Assembly: GCA_016927815.1 (NCBI GenBank)
Contig: JAFGLY010000125.1
Span: forward strand, 1 to 64,000
Direction: 5' to 3'
Origin: Deltaproteobacteria bacterium
GTDB taxonomy: Bacteria > Myxococcota_A > UBA796 > JAFGLY01
Length of the DNA: 64,000 nucleotides
In this document: positions 55,585 to 64,000 of the stretch, piece after piece
How positions within the stretch are numbered: position 1 is the first letter of the stretch
How the letters are laid out: every line of letters starts with the position of its first letter
The notes under the pieces: generated by a model
Databases searched by the model: none
Seen by the model: the letters and a program-made list of their open reading frames with translations, nothing else
What the model was told of the DNA's origin: nothing
Made by a program: the position numbers and the translations under genes

Positions 55585-56663
55585 CCGCGGGGTGCTCCGC
55601 AGCGGCGTTCGCACAGCGGTGCGCCCGGGGGCACCCAGGGCAGCAGCCGCGGGCCGATCACCACGGGCTGCGTCCTTAGATCCTCTGGCGTGCGGGCTCC
55701 CGCCAGGAGGAGTCCCATACGGATCTCGTCTCCGATCTCCTCGATCCGGATCCGTACCGCGTCGGGATCCGGATCCACCGCGTAGGGCAGGAGGTGACGG
55801 GCGAACCCGACGGCCTTGGCACCCAGAGCCAGGGCCCGGAGGGCGTCGAGCCCGTTCGCGAGCCCTCCCGTAGCCACGATCTCGAACCCGAGGTCATGGA
55901 CCTGGGCGATGCTGGCGGCGGTGGGAATGCCCCAGTCCCAGAAGGTCTCTCCGACGCGGGCAGGTCGGCCGGCCGTTCTCAGCGCCTCCACGCCGACCCA
56001 GGACGTGCCTCCGGCACCGCCCACGTCCACGCAGGTGACCCCCGCCTCCCGGAGGCGCATTCCCACGCTCCGCGAGAGACCGCACCCGGTCTCCTTGACC
56101 ACCAGAGGCTTGCCGAGTTCCTCCACCAGCCTCTGGATCGTCTGGAGCCCGGCCCTGAAGTCCCGCGCACCCTCGGCCTGGACCACCTCCTGGGCGACGT
56201 TGAGATGGAGGCACAAGGCGTCCGCCCCACTGATTTCGAGCATCTCGAAGAGCGCCTCCGGGGAGGCGCGGCGGGCCTGCGCCAGACCGATGTTGCCCAG
56301 GATCAGCGTCTCGGGTGCGACGTCCCGGACCTCGAACCCGGTGCGGATGCCCTCCTCGAGCAGAAGCCGCTGGGATCCGAATCCGAAGGCCGTTCCCTCT
56401 GCCTGGGCTGCGGCGGCGAGGCGACGGTTGATGGCCTCCGCACGCTCCGTACCCCCGGTGATGGCCGAGATCACGACGGGCAGGCGCAGCTGCCGGCCCA
56501 GCAGCGTGACCGAGGGGTCCACGGACTCCAAGGCAAAGTCCGGGAGGGCGTCGTGGACGACCTCCACCTCCTCCAGGAGCGTCGTCCGTTGCCGAAACCC
56601 CACGTCGGCACCGAGGCAGAGATCGAGATGCTGGTCCTTGCGGGAGCGGTGAACGTCGGTCAC
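55581..56663 (-). CDS. fni: Isopentenyl-diphosphate delta-isomerase type 2
   Basis: RKDQHLDLCL, VISAITGGTERAEAINRRLAAAAQ, FGFGSQRLLLE, NIGLAQ, LHLNVAQEVVQAEG, VDVGGAGGTSW. Confidence 0.94.
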   Translation of the reverse strand: MTDVHRSRKDQHLDLCLGADVGFRQRTTLLEEVEVVHDALPDFALESVDPSVTLLGRQLRLPVVISAITGGTERAEAINRRLAAAAQAEGTAFGFGSQRLLLEEGIRTGFEVRDVAPETLILGNIGLAQARRASPEALFEMLEISGADALCLHLNVAQEVVQAEGARDFRAGLQTIQRLVEELGKPLVVKETGCGLSRSVGMRLREAGVTCVDVGGAGGTSWVGVEALRTAGRPARVGETFWDWGIPTAASIAQVHDLGFEIVATGGLANGLDALRALALGAKAVGFARHLLPYAVDPDPDAVRIRIEEIGDEIRMGLLLAGARTPEDLRTQPVVIGPRLLPWVPPGAPLCERRCGAPRG

Positions 56664-57538
56664 GAAGTACCTCCAGGAAGGGGAAGAACGGGCCCGGCGG
56701 CTGGGGCCGGACGGATGGGAATCACACGGTAGCCGGCGTCCGCAACGGCTACCTCGAATCGTTCGCGCCTCTCGGCATCCGGGAAGACGGCGATCGCGCA
56801 GTCCCCGCCTCCGGCTCCGGAGGGCTTCGCAGCGCCGCCAAGGGACTCGGCGATGTCCGCGATGCGGCGGAGCGCTTCCGTCTCCCACACGATGCGGGCG
56901 GACCGGGTCATGCCGTCCAATACCCCCCGCGCCTCCCGTACCGCGGCTACGGGATCCTCCGAAAAGGCCTCGACGAGGGCTTCCATGCCCTGCAGGAAGG
57001 CGCTCCGGTCGGCGCGCCAGGCCCGGTACGCGGCCACGCGCGGTGCCGTGGCGGCCGAGGCGCCGGACCAGACCACGGCGGGCAGCGGGTCCACCAGCGG
57101 GAGAGGGACGACCGCTCCCGCACGATACCGGATCAGGCCTCCCGAGAGGCTCGCGGCCACGTCGGCACCGCTGCCGCCGTCCTGGACCCCGCGGTGGGCC
57201 TCGAAAGCCTCGGAGCCCCGTCCACCCCCGGCCAGCACCGCCGCCACGGTGGCCGCCGCCGACCCCCCGAACCCGGGCTTGTCGGGCAGCCCGGTGGGAT
57301 GCTCGTCGGCGAACACGTAGCGGGCCGGCGGAGCGTCCACGGCCTCGAGGCCCGCCACCGCGAACCGATCGTCTCCGGGGGTGACGACGACCCTTCCCCC
57401 TCCGGGCGCGACGGGCCACACGGTGCACCGTACCCCCCGATGGATGGCGAGCACCAGGGCGCTTCCACCGTCCAGAACGGCATACTCTCCGGCCAGCAGG
57501 AGCTTCCCGGGGGCGACGATGGCGCGGAGGGGGCCCAC
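56660..57538 (-). CDS. Phosphomevalonate kinase (GHMP family)
   Basis: APGKLLLAGEYAVLDGGSALVLAI, GFGGSAAATVAAVLA, GGSGADVAASLSGGLIRY, AKPSGAGGGDCAIAVF; GTG start inferred. Confidence 0.85.
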   Translation of the reverse strand: MGPLRAIVAPGKLLLAGEYAVLDGGSALVLAIHRGVRCTVWPVAPGGGRVVVTPGDDRFAVAGLEAVDAPPARYVFADEHPTGLPDKPGFGGSAAATVAAVLAGGGRGSEAFEAHRGVQDGGSGADVAASLSGGLIRYRAGAVVPLPLVDPLPAVVWSGASAATAPRVAAYRAWRADRSAFLQGMEALVEAFSEDPVAAVREARGVLDGMTRSARIVWETEALRRIADIAESLGGAAKPSGAGGGDCAIAVFPDAERRERFEVAVADAGYRVIPIRPAPAAGPVLPLPGGTS

Positions 57539-57549
57539 GAGTCCCCTGC

Positions 57550-58530
57550 CTATCCCGAAAGCGCCGTCTCGGACTCCACGACGGCCGGTCCGCCCGGCGT
57601 GAGGACGTGGACGGCGCTCACCAGCGGTCCCAGGATCCCGGCCACGCGATCGGCTTCGGAGGCCGTGCACAGGACCTTCACGTTGGGTCCGGCATCCATG
57701 GTCCAGCCACAGGTCAGCCCCTGGGCCCGCAGTCCCTCCACGGCATCGACCACCGCGAGGCTGTCGGGCCGTACGTAGCGGACGGGCGGCACGGCGGTGG
57801 TCATGGTGGCCTGCATGAGGAGGGTCGAACGCTCCATGGCGTCGACCAGACCCAGGAGATCGCGGGTTTCGACGCACCGGGCGGCCCAGGAGGCCAGTCG
57901 TTCGTTCTCTCGTACGAAAGCCGGGTAGCAGGGGCTGGTGAGTCTGGACCGTTCCATGCCCTCGGTGGATCCGATTGCCTTGGGCCCGGCGTCCACCACG
58001 GCTGCGACGATCCTCAGGTCCCAGGCCCCGGCGGGCAGGATCGGCACCGCACGGGAGTCGGACCCGTCGGGTGCCGCGCCACGCTGCCAGTGCACGAACC
58101 CTCCGTGGATGCTCCGGCACGCCGACCCGGACCCCTGCCGTGCGAGGGCCGAGAGGGCCCCCGGATCGAGATCCAGGCCCGCGACCCGGGCCGCGGCCAC
58201 GGCGAGCGCGGCGAACGCGGAGGAGGACGACGCCAGGCCGGCAGCCACGGGAAAGTCGCTCTCGCTCTCCACGCGGCACGGCGGCCGTTTCGGATCCACG
58301 CGGTCCAGGAACCGGCGCACGCGATCCGCTACGGGGCCCGTCGCGGTCCGACCGTCGATCCGCACCCCGTCTTGCGCGACCCCCCAGGTCACGGTGGTCC
58401 GCGTCCGAAATCCCCCCAGCGTGACCGACACGGACGAGGTGGAGGGCAGGTTGAGGGGACGATCGCGCTTGCCCCAGTACTTGACGAGGGCGATGTTGGG
58501 GTGGGCGATGGCGGTGCATGCACGGGTCAC
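57550..58530 (-). CDS. mvaD: Diphosphomevalonate decarboxylase
   Basis: AHPNIALVKYWGKRDRPLNLPSTSSVSVTL, AAGLASSSSAFAAL, GSGSACRSIHGGFVHW, TMDAGPNVKVLC. Confidence 0.95.
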   Translation of the reverse strand: MTRACTAIAHPNIALVKYWGKRDRPLNLPSTSSVSVTLGGFRTRTTVTWGVAQDGVRIDGRTATGPVADRVRRFLDRVDPKRPPCRVESESDFPVAAGLASSSSAFAALAVAAARVAGLDLDPGALSALARQGSGSACRSIHGGFVHWQRGAAPDGSDSRAVPILPAGAWDLRIVAAVVDAGPKAIGSTEGMERSRLTSPCYPAFVRENERLASWAARCVETRDLLGLVDAMERSTLLMQATMTTAVPPVRYVRPDSLAVVDAVEGLRAQGLTCGWTMDAGPNVKVLCTASEADRVAGILGPLVSAVHVLTPGGPAVVESETALSG

Positions 58531-58540
58531 GGCCGTCTCC

Positions 58541-59416
58541 TCACCCTTGCGGGACGACAGCGGTGAAGGCGTTGATTCCGGCCCATCCCGCGGCCCTCCT
58601 CAGGGTCTCCTCCTCGCCGGGTCGGGTCAGGGCGATCACCACCCCCCCGCCACCGGCGCCGGAGGGCTTGGCCCCCAGGGCTCCGTGCTCACGGGCAAAG
58701 GTGGCCAGTTCCTCGATGGGGGGCGTAGAGACGCCCAGGTCGCGCAGGAGCCCATGGGCCTCGTCGAACAGGGCTCCCAGGGCGGGCAGATCCCCGAGCA
58801 CCGGCACGGCTCGGTCGGCCAACTGGCCGATGCGCTCGAGGATGGGGTCCACGGCCGGCCGCCGGCCGGCGACCGCAGCCACCAGGGCCCCCGTGTCCCC
58901 GGCGGCCCCGGTGTCGAGCACCACGAGCGGCAGGGTTGTGGGCAAAGGCTGCCGCCGCGCCTCGGGAGGCGGACCCCGGCGATACCACATCGCGCCCTCG
59001 CGGAGGATCACCGCCACGTCGATGCCCGAGGGATTGCCGTGGAACAGGCGCTCCACCTCCAGGGCCCGGGCAAAGGCCGTCTCCGGGGCCAGCGTGTCGC
59101 CCGCGAGGTCCGCAGCCGCCCGCACCAGCGCCACGGCCAGCGACGCCGAGGAGCCCATGCCCCGGCCCACCGGGAGTTCGGTCCGGATCTCCACGTCCAC
59201 GCCCCGGTGCGGCAGGAGGCGGGCGAGCGCCTCCAGCAGGCGGGCGTCGCGCACGGCAGCCCGAACCGCCCGGGTGGGCCCCGTCCCTGCTCTCAAGGTG
59301 ATCCGCGTGTACATGGGCACCGCCGCGGCCAACGCGGGGTGACCGTACACCACGGCATGCTCGCCGAGGAGGATGACCTTTCCGGCCGCCCGACCCGTGG
59401 CGGGCAGCCCACTCAA
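58541..59416 (-). CDS. mvk: Mevalonate kinase
   Basis: AAGKVILLGEHAVVYGHPALAAAVP, LPVGRGMGSSASLAVALV, HGNPSGIDVAV, GAKPSGAGGGGVVIAL. Confidence 0.94.
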   Translation of the reverse strand: MSGLPATGRAAGKVILLGEHAVVYGHPALAAAVPMYTRITLRAGTGPTRAVRAAVRDARLLEALARLLPHRGVDVEIRTELPVGRGMGSSASLAVALVRAAADLAGDTLAPETAFARALEVERLFHGNPSGIDVAVILREGAMWYRRGPPPEARRQPLPTTLPLVVLDTGAAGDTGALVAAVAGRRPAVDPILERIGQLADRAVPVLGDLPALGALFDEAHGLLRDLGVSTPPIEELATFAREHGALGAKPSGAGGGGVVIALTRPGEEETLRRAAGWAGINAFTAVVPQG

Positions 59417-60714
59417 GGGTCGTCCCCGGCGCGGAGGTCCGCCAGCACGGCGCTGGCCCGGGCGTCGGAGAAGTCTCCGTCCTTCACGAGACGCGCCACC
59501 ACCGTCTCCACCTCGTCGCCCTCCGCGCCTGCCAGCAGGGCCACCGAACGGGCGTGGAGGCGCATGTGACCCTCCTGGATGCCGGACGTGGCCAGCGCCC
59601 GCAGGGCTCCCAGGTTCTGGGCCAGGCCGACCGCGGCGACGATTTCGGCCAGCTCACGAGCACTCCGGACGCCCATGAGGGCGAGGTTGGCCCGCACCCC
59701 CGGGCGTACCCGGAGGGTCCCGCCCACCGTGCCCAACTGGAGGGGCAGCTCGATGGTACCGAGGAGCGCGCCCGTCTCGTCCACGCGCCACGTGGTGAGC
59801 GGACGGTAGGTCCCGTGTCGGGCGGCGAACGCATGGGCGCCCGCCTCGACGGCCCGCCAGTCGTTCCCCGTGGCGAGCACCACGGCGTCCACGCCGTTCA
59901 GGACGCCCTTGTTGTGCGTGGCTGCACGGTAGGGGTCGGACCATGCGAAGCGCCAGGCCGAGGCGATCCCCTGGGCCACCACGGGCCCGGGATAGCGCGG
60001 CGTCCCCAGGGCGCTGGCGGGGATGGCCACCCGGGCCCGTGCGAGCCGCCGATCCGCGAGGTTGGAGAGGATGCGCAGGCCCACGGTGTCACCGGTGAGC
60101 GCCTCCACCTCCGGGGCGAGCCCCTCCACCACGGTGTTCACCATGTTGGCACCCATGGCGTCCAGGCAGTCCACGTGGACGTGGAGCACGACCCGTTCCT
60201 CGGCCGGCTGGCCCGGCTCGTCGTAGCGCACCCAGCGAACCTCGATCCCCCGCACCCCTCCCCCCATGGCCACGAGCTCCGGCAGGCGTTCGTTGCCCAG
60301 GGCCACGAGGGAGTCCCGCATGGCCTCGAGCACCGCGGCACAGGCCTTGGGGTCTCGGGGCGACGGAATCTCGATCTGCCCGATCATCACGCTGGGATCC
60401 GCTTCGGCGACGAACCCGCCGCCGGTGCGGGCGAGGCGAGCCATGTTGGAAGCCGCAGCCACCACGCTCGGCTCCTCCACCACCATGGGCACGAGCACAT
60501 CTCGTCCGTTCACGCGGAAGTTCACCGCTACGCCCACGGGCAGGGCGAACGTACCGACGACGTTCTCCACGAGTCGATCCGCCGTGGCGACATCGAGCCC
60601 GCCCGAGGCCCAGGCATCGATGGCCTCGGGTGGAAGATCGGCCGCGACCGCCACTGCGGCGCGACGTTCGAGGAGGGGGAGTCGGTGGAGACCGGGCAGG
60701 CGGGAGTCAACCAT
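59413..60714 (-). CDS. mvaA: Hydroxymethylglutaryl-CoA reductase, degradative/class II type
   Basis: VENVVGTFALPVGVAVNFRVNGRDVLVPMVVEEPSVVAAASNMA, DCLDAMGANMVNTVVEGLAP, RAATHNKGVLNGVDAVVLATGNDWRAVEAGAHAFAAR, LPLQLGTVGG. Confidence 0.95.
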   Translation of the reverse strand: MVDSRLPGLHRLPLLERRAAVAVAADLPPEAIDAWASGGLDVATADRLVENVVGTFALPVGVAVNFRVNGRDVLVPMVVEEPSVVAAASNMARLARTGGGFVAEADPSVMIGQIEIPSPRDPKACAAVLEAMRDSLVALGNERLPELVAMGGGVRGIEVRWVRYDEPGQPAEERVVLHVHVDCLDAMGANMVNTVVEGLAPEVEALTGDTVGLRILSNLADRRLARARVAIPASALGTPRYPGPVVAQGIASAWRFAWSDPYRAATHNKGVLNGVDAVVLATGNDWRAVEAGAHAFAARHGTYRPLTTWRVDETGALLGTIELPLQLGTVGGTLRVRPGVRANLALMGVRSARELAEIVAAVGLAQNLGALRALATSGIQEGHMRLHARSVALLAGAEGDEVETVVARLVKDGDFSDARASAVLADLRAGDDP

Positions 60715-60826
60715 GGGCAGGGCGGTATTCGCCAAGGGGCCCTCGGGCAAGCCACCCGAACCCTGGGGCCGATCCGGGCACCGGGCCTCCCACCTGCCGG
60801 GTTACCCTTTCGCGCACGGAGGATCC

Positions 60827-61657
60827 ATGGACGAACAGCACACCTTCCTCACCAGCCAGGACGGCACCCGGATCCACACGGTCACGTGCGGCTCCTCCGA
60901 TGCTCCAAAGGGAGAACTGCTCGTCCTGGGCGGTCTCGCGGACCATGCCGGCCGGTACCGCCACGTGTCCGAACGCTGCGTCGAGGCCGGCTTTCGCGTC
61001 ACCATCGCCGAGCCCCGAGGTCATGGGGACAGCGAGGGCCGACGGGGCCACGTGTCCCGCTGGTCCCTCTACGGTGACGATCTCCGCGTGGTCCTGGGCA
61101 GCCTGCCACGACCGGCCTGGATCCTCGCGCATTCCATGGGGGGCCTGATCGCGCTCGACGTGGTGCGGGACCCCCTTCCCCGGTCCCCCTTGGGCCTGGT
61201 GTGCACCAATCCGCTGCTCGGGCTCGCGCTGACCCCGCAGCGCTGGAAGACCTCCCTGTCGTCGCTGCTCTCGGTGCTCCTGCCCATCCTTCCCCTCGGC
61301 AACGAGATCGATCCCGAAGTCCTCTCCCACGATCGCGCGATCGTCGAGGCCTACGAGACGGACCCCAAGGTGTTCCGCACGGTCACTCCCCGCTGGTTCG
61401 TCGAGATGCGTGCGGCCCAGGAGCGGGTCCTGTCCGATCCGGGCCGCATCGCGCTGCCCCTTCTCATGGTCACGAGCGACGCCGACCGGCTGTGTGCCTC
61501 GGAAGTCGCCCGCACGTTCGCATCGAGGGTCCGGGGCGCCGCCCAGCGGCACTACCCCGGGCTCTACCACGAGGTCCTCAACGAACCTGAGAAGGATGCC
61601 GTCCTGGACGACATCCTGAGCTGGTTCGTCACCCACGCACCCACGGAGCTGCGATGA
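60827..61657 (+). CDS. Alpha/beta hydrolase (monoacylglycerol lipase-like)
   Basis: GGLADHAGRYRHV, EPRGHGDSEGRRGHV, LAHSMGGLIAL, YPGLYHEVLNEPEK. Confidence 0.9.
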   Translation: MDEQHTFLTSQDGTRIHTVTCGSSDAPKGELLVLGGLADHAGRYRHVSERCVEAGFRVTIAEPRGHGDSEGRRGHVSRWSLYGDDLRVVLGSLPRPAWILAHSMGGLIALDVVRDPLPRSPLGLVCTNPLLGLALTPQRWKTSLSSLLSVLLPILPLGNEIDPEVLSHDRAIVEAYETDPKVFRTVTPRWFVEMRAAQERVLSDPGRIALPLLMVTSDADRLCASEVARTFASRVRGAAQRHYPGLYHEVLNEPEKDAVLDDILSWFVTHAPTELR

Positions 61658-63048
61658 TTCGTCCCGAGCACCACGCCTCCCGCCGGCGGGCCCTCGTCTC
61701 CCGCCTCGGAGCCCCGGCCCTGTTCGTCGGAAACCGGATCCGCCAGAGAAATCCAGCCAACGATTTCCCCTTCCGTCAGGACAGCACGTTCTCGTGGCTC
61801 ACCGGCTGTACCGTTCCGGGCGCGGCCCTCCTGCTCGACGGGGACCGGGAGGTGCTGTTCGCTCCGCCCCCCAGCGAGGACGATCTCGTGTGGACCGGCC
61901 GCATCGAGCCGCTGGCCGACCTCGGTGCCCGACTCGGCTTCTCTGACGTGCGCCCGGTCGCCGAGCTCCCGGCCGCCTGCGAGGCCCTCGGTCGCGTCCC
62001 GTTCGCCCTCGCCGTTCCGGACGGCGACGCCACCGCCCTTGCCGCCGCCTGCACGGGGCTGGACCTCCACTACCCGGACCGCTCCGGGCCCGAGGCTCTG
62101 CTCCGAGCCATCGCGGATCTCCGAAACGTAAAATCCGCCGAGGAGATCGCGGAGATGGAGGCAGCTGCGCGCATCACCGCGGAGGCCTTCCGCGTCGCCA
62201 TGGCCGCTACGGTGCCGGGCGAGACGGAGGCCACCGTCGCCGCGCTGGTGGATGCGGTGATGGCGGCGCGGGGCGCGGCCCCCTCGTTTTCCACCATCTC
62301 CACCGTCCATGCCGAGGTCCTCCACAACACGGACCGCTCGAACCGCCTCGAGGCGGGCCAGCTCTTCTGTCTCGACGCAGGGGCCGAGGTACCCTCGGGC
62401 TACGCGGCCGACGTCACCCGCGTCTGGCCGGTGAGCGGGCGGTTCGATCCCCGCCAGAAGGCGGCTTATGAGGCTGTGTTCGAGGCCAACGCCGCAGCGG
62501 TGGCCGCCTGCCGGCCCGGTGCGCGATACCGCCACGTCCACGATACCGCCAGCCGTGTGATTGCCCGGTTCCTGGTCGACGAGGGGCTGCTGCGCTGCTC
62601 TCCGGACGCCTCCGTCGAGACCGGCGCCCATGCCCTCTTCTTTCCCCACGGCGTGGGCCACCTGCTCGGGATGGACGTGCACGACCTGGAGAACCTGGGC
62701 GACCTGGCCGCCTATGCTCCCGGTCGCCAGCGCTCGACCCAGTTCGGCACGCGCTACCTGAGGCTCGACCTCGACCTCGTCCCGGGCATGACGGTCACCA
62801 TCGAGCCGGGGTTCTACGTGGTCCCCGCCATCTTCGCCCGAGCGGACTTCCGCGATCGCTTCGGTGCCCTCGTGGACTTCGACCGCGCGGCCCAGTGGGT
62901 GGGCTTCACGGGCATTCGTATCGAGGACGACGTGCTCATCGAGTCGGACGGCCCACGCGTGATCACCACGGGCATCCCCCGCAGCGTGGCCGACGTCGAG
63001 GCCCTGGTCGGTACCGGCCTGCCTGCCTCGGCGCGCTTCCGGGTCTGA
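61654..63048 (+). CDS. pepP: Xaa-Pro aminopeptidase (M24 family)
   Basis: LDAGAEVPSGYAADVTRVWPVSGRF, FFPHGVGHLLGMDVHD, VPGMTVTIEPGFYV, GIRIEDDVLI. Confidence 0.92.
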   Translation: MIRPEHHASRRRALVSRLGAPALFVGNRIRQRNPANDFPFRQDSTFSWLTGCTVPGAALLLDGDREVLFAPPPSEDDLVWTGRIEPLADLGARLGFSDVRPVAELPAACEALGRVPFALAVPDGDATALAAACTGLDLHYPDRSGPEALLRAIADLRNVKSAEEIAEMEAAARITAEAFRVAMAATVPGETEATVAALVDAVMAARGAAPSFSTISTVHAEVLHNTDRSNRLEAGQLFCLDAGAEVPSGYAADVTRVWPVSGRFDPRQKAAYEAVFEANAAAVAACRPGARYRHVHDTASRVIARFLVDEGLLRCSPDASVETGAHALFFPHGVGHLLGMDVHDLENLGDLAAYAPGRQRSTQFGTRYLRLDLDLVPGMTVTIEPGFYVVPAIFARADFRDRFGALVDFDRAAQWVGFTGIRIEDDVLIESDGPRVITTGIPRSVADVEALVGTGLPASARFRV

Positions 63049-63088
63049 TCCCTCCGCCTCATGACCGCCCACGGGCGGGCGCCCGCGA

Positions 63089-64000
63089 TCAGAGGCGCCG
63101 CTCGAGGACGGTGTCGTGGAGAAACCGTTCGTCCGTTCTCGGAAAGTCCGCGGTCCAGTGCAGGCCGCGGCTCTCCTGGCGCCGGAGCGCGCTCTCCACC
63201 ACGAGTCCGGCCACCGTAGCGAGGTTGCGCAGTTCCACCAGGTCGGCCGTGAGGCGGGTGTCCCAGTAGTACTCCTGGATCTCGTCGTTCAGGAGATCCA
63301 CCCGGTGCCGGGCGCGCTCCAGCCGCCGGTTGGTTCGGACGATCCCGACGTAGCTCCACATGCATCGCCGGATCTCGTCCCAGGTCTGGGTGATGAGCAC
63401 CTGCTCGTCGGCGTCGACCGCGCCCCCGGGATCCCATGCCGGCAGGTCGGTCCTCAAGTCCATCTCCCGAATCCGCTCGGCTCCGGAGACCGCCGCACGA
63501 CGGGCGAACACGACCGCCTCGAGCAGCGAGTTCGAGGCCAGCCGGTTGGCCCCGTGGAGCCCCGTGCAGGAGGTCTCCCCCACGGCGTAGAGGCCCCGGA
63601 TGCTGCTTTCTCCGAACAGGTCCACGTCCACGCCACCACAGCAGTAGTGGGCCGCAGGGACCACCGGGATGGGCTGGGCGGCGATGTCGATCCCGAGCGA
63701 GGCGCACCGCTCGTAGACCGTGGGGAACCGCGAGGAGAGGAACGCGCGGGGATGGTGCGTCATGTCGAGAAACACGCACTCTTCGCCGGTTCGCTTGAGC
63801 TCCGCGTCGATGGCGCGAGCCACGACGTCCCTCGGAGCCAGTTCCCTCCGTGGGTCGTACCGCTCCATGAACGTTCCACCGTCGGCCCGGCGCAGCACCC
63901 CGCCCTCCCCGCGCATGGCCTCCGTGATCAGGAAGTTCTTGGCCTGGGGATGGTACAGGCACGTCGGGTGGAACTGGATGAACTCCATGTTGGCGATGCG
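63089..64000 (-). CDS. nadB: L-aspartate oxidase (partial, runs off the window end)
   Basis: MEFIQFHPTCLYHPQAKNFLITEAMRGEGG, VVPAAHYCCGGVDVDLFGESSIRGLYAVGETSCTGLHGANRLASNSLLEAVVFARRAA. Confidence 0.94.
   Translation of the reverse strand, partial: RIANMEFIQFHPTCLYHPQAKNFLITEAMRGEGGVLRRADGGTFMERYDPRRELAPRDVVARAIDAELKRTGEECVFLDMTHHPRAFLSSRFPTVYERCASLGIDIAAQPIPVVPAAHYCCGGVDVDLFGESSIRGLYAVGETSCTGLHGANRLASNSLLEAVVFARRAAVSGAERIREMDLRTDLPAWDPGGAVDADEQVLITQTWDEIRRCMWSYVGIVRTNRRLERARHRVDLLNDEIQEYYWDTRLTADLVELRNLATVAGLVVESALRRQESRGLHWTADFPRTDERFLHDTVLERRL

Overview
GC-rich bacterial chromosomal window. MYXO-CTERM-like, eight-cysteine and TIGR02266/PilZ-like features suggest Myxococcota or a related deltaproteobacterial lineage; this is inference, not a taxonomic call. 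About 58 CDSs and two tRNAs (Gly-CCC, Leu-CAA) are supported. Main blocks: (i) lipid A/LPS genes (lpxB, lpxD, msbA-like ABC transporter, a fused waaA-lpxK, GT39/GT2 glycosyltransferases); (ii) housekeeping and cofactor genes (trmB, fhs, valS, nadC, birA, coaX, efp, dusB, ssb, panB, panC, nadB); (iii) a compact mevalonate operon (HMG-CoA reductase, mevalonate kinase, mevalonate diphosphate decarboxylase, phosphomevalonate kinase, type 2 IPP isomerase); (iv) many secreted or lipoprotein genes of unknown function. The strongest candidate for something undescribed is at 20312-20587 (-): a translationally coupled two-TM small ORF with an in-frame TGA at a position where similar small proteins are recalled to have Cys. 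It is followed at SECIS-like distance by a perfect 7-bp hairpin with a GUA loop, so it may be a selenoprotein. Other notable items: an inverted array of 32-bp repeats at 1-184, an Hsp70-PilZ fusion, a WaaA-LpxK fusion, and several enzyme-fold proteins whose catalytic or metal-ligand residues look lost (S8 protease, zincin, Rieske, receiver, redoxin). All family assignments come from reading the protein sequences; no database search was run.
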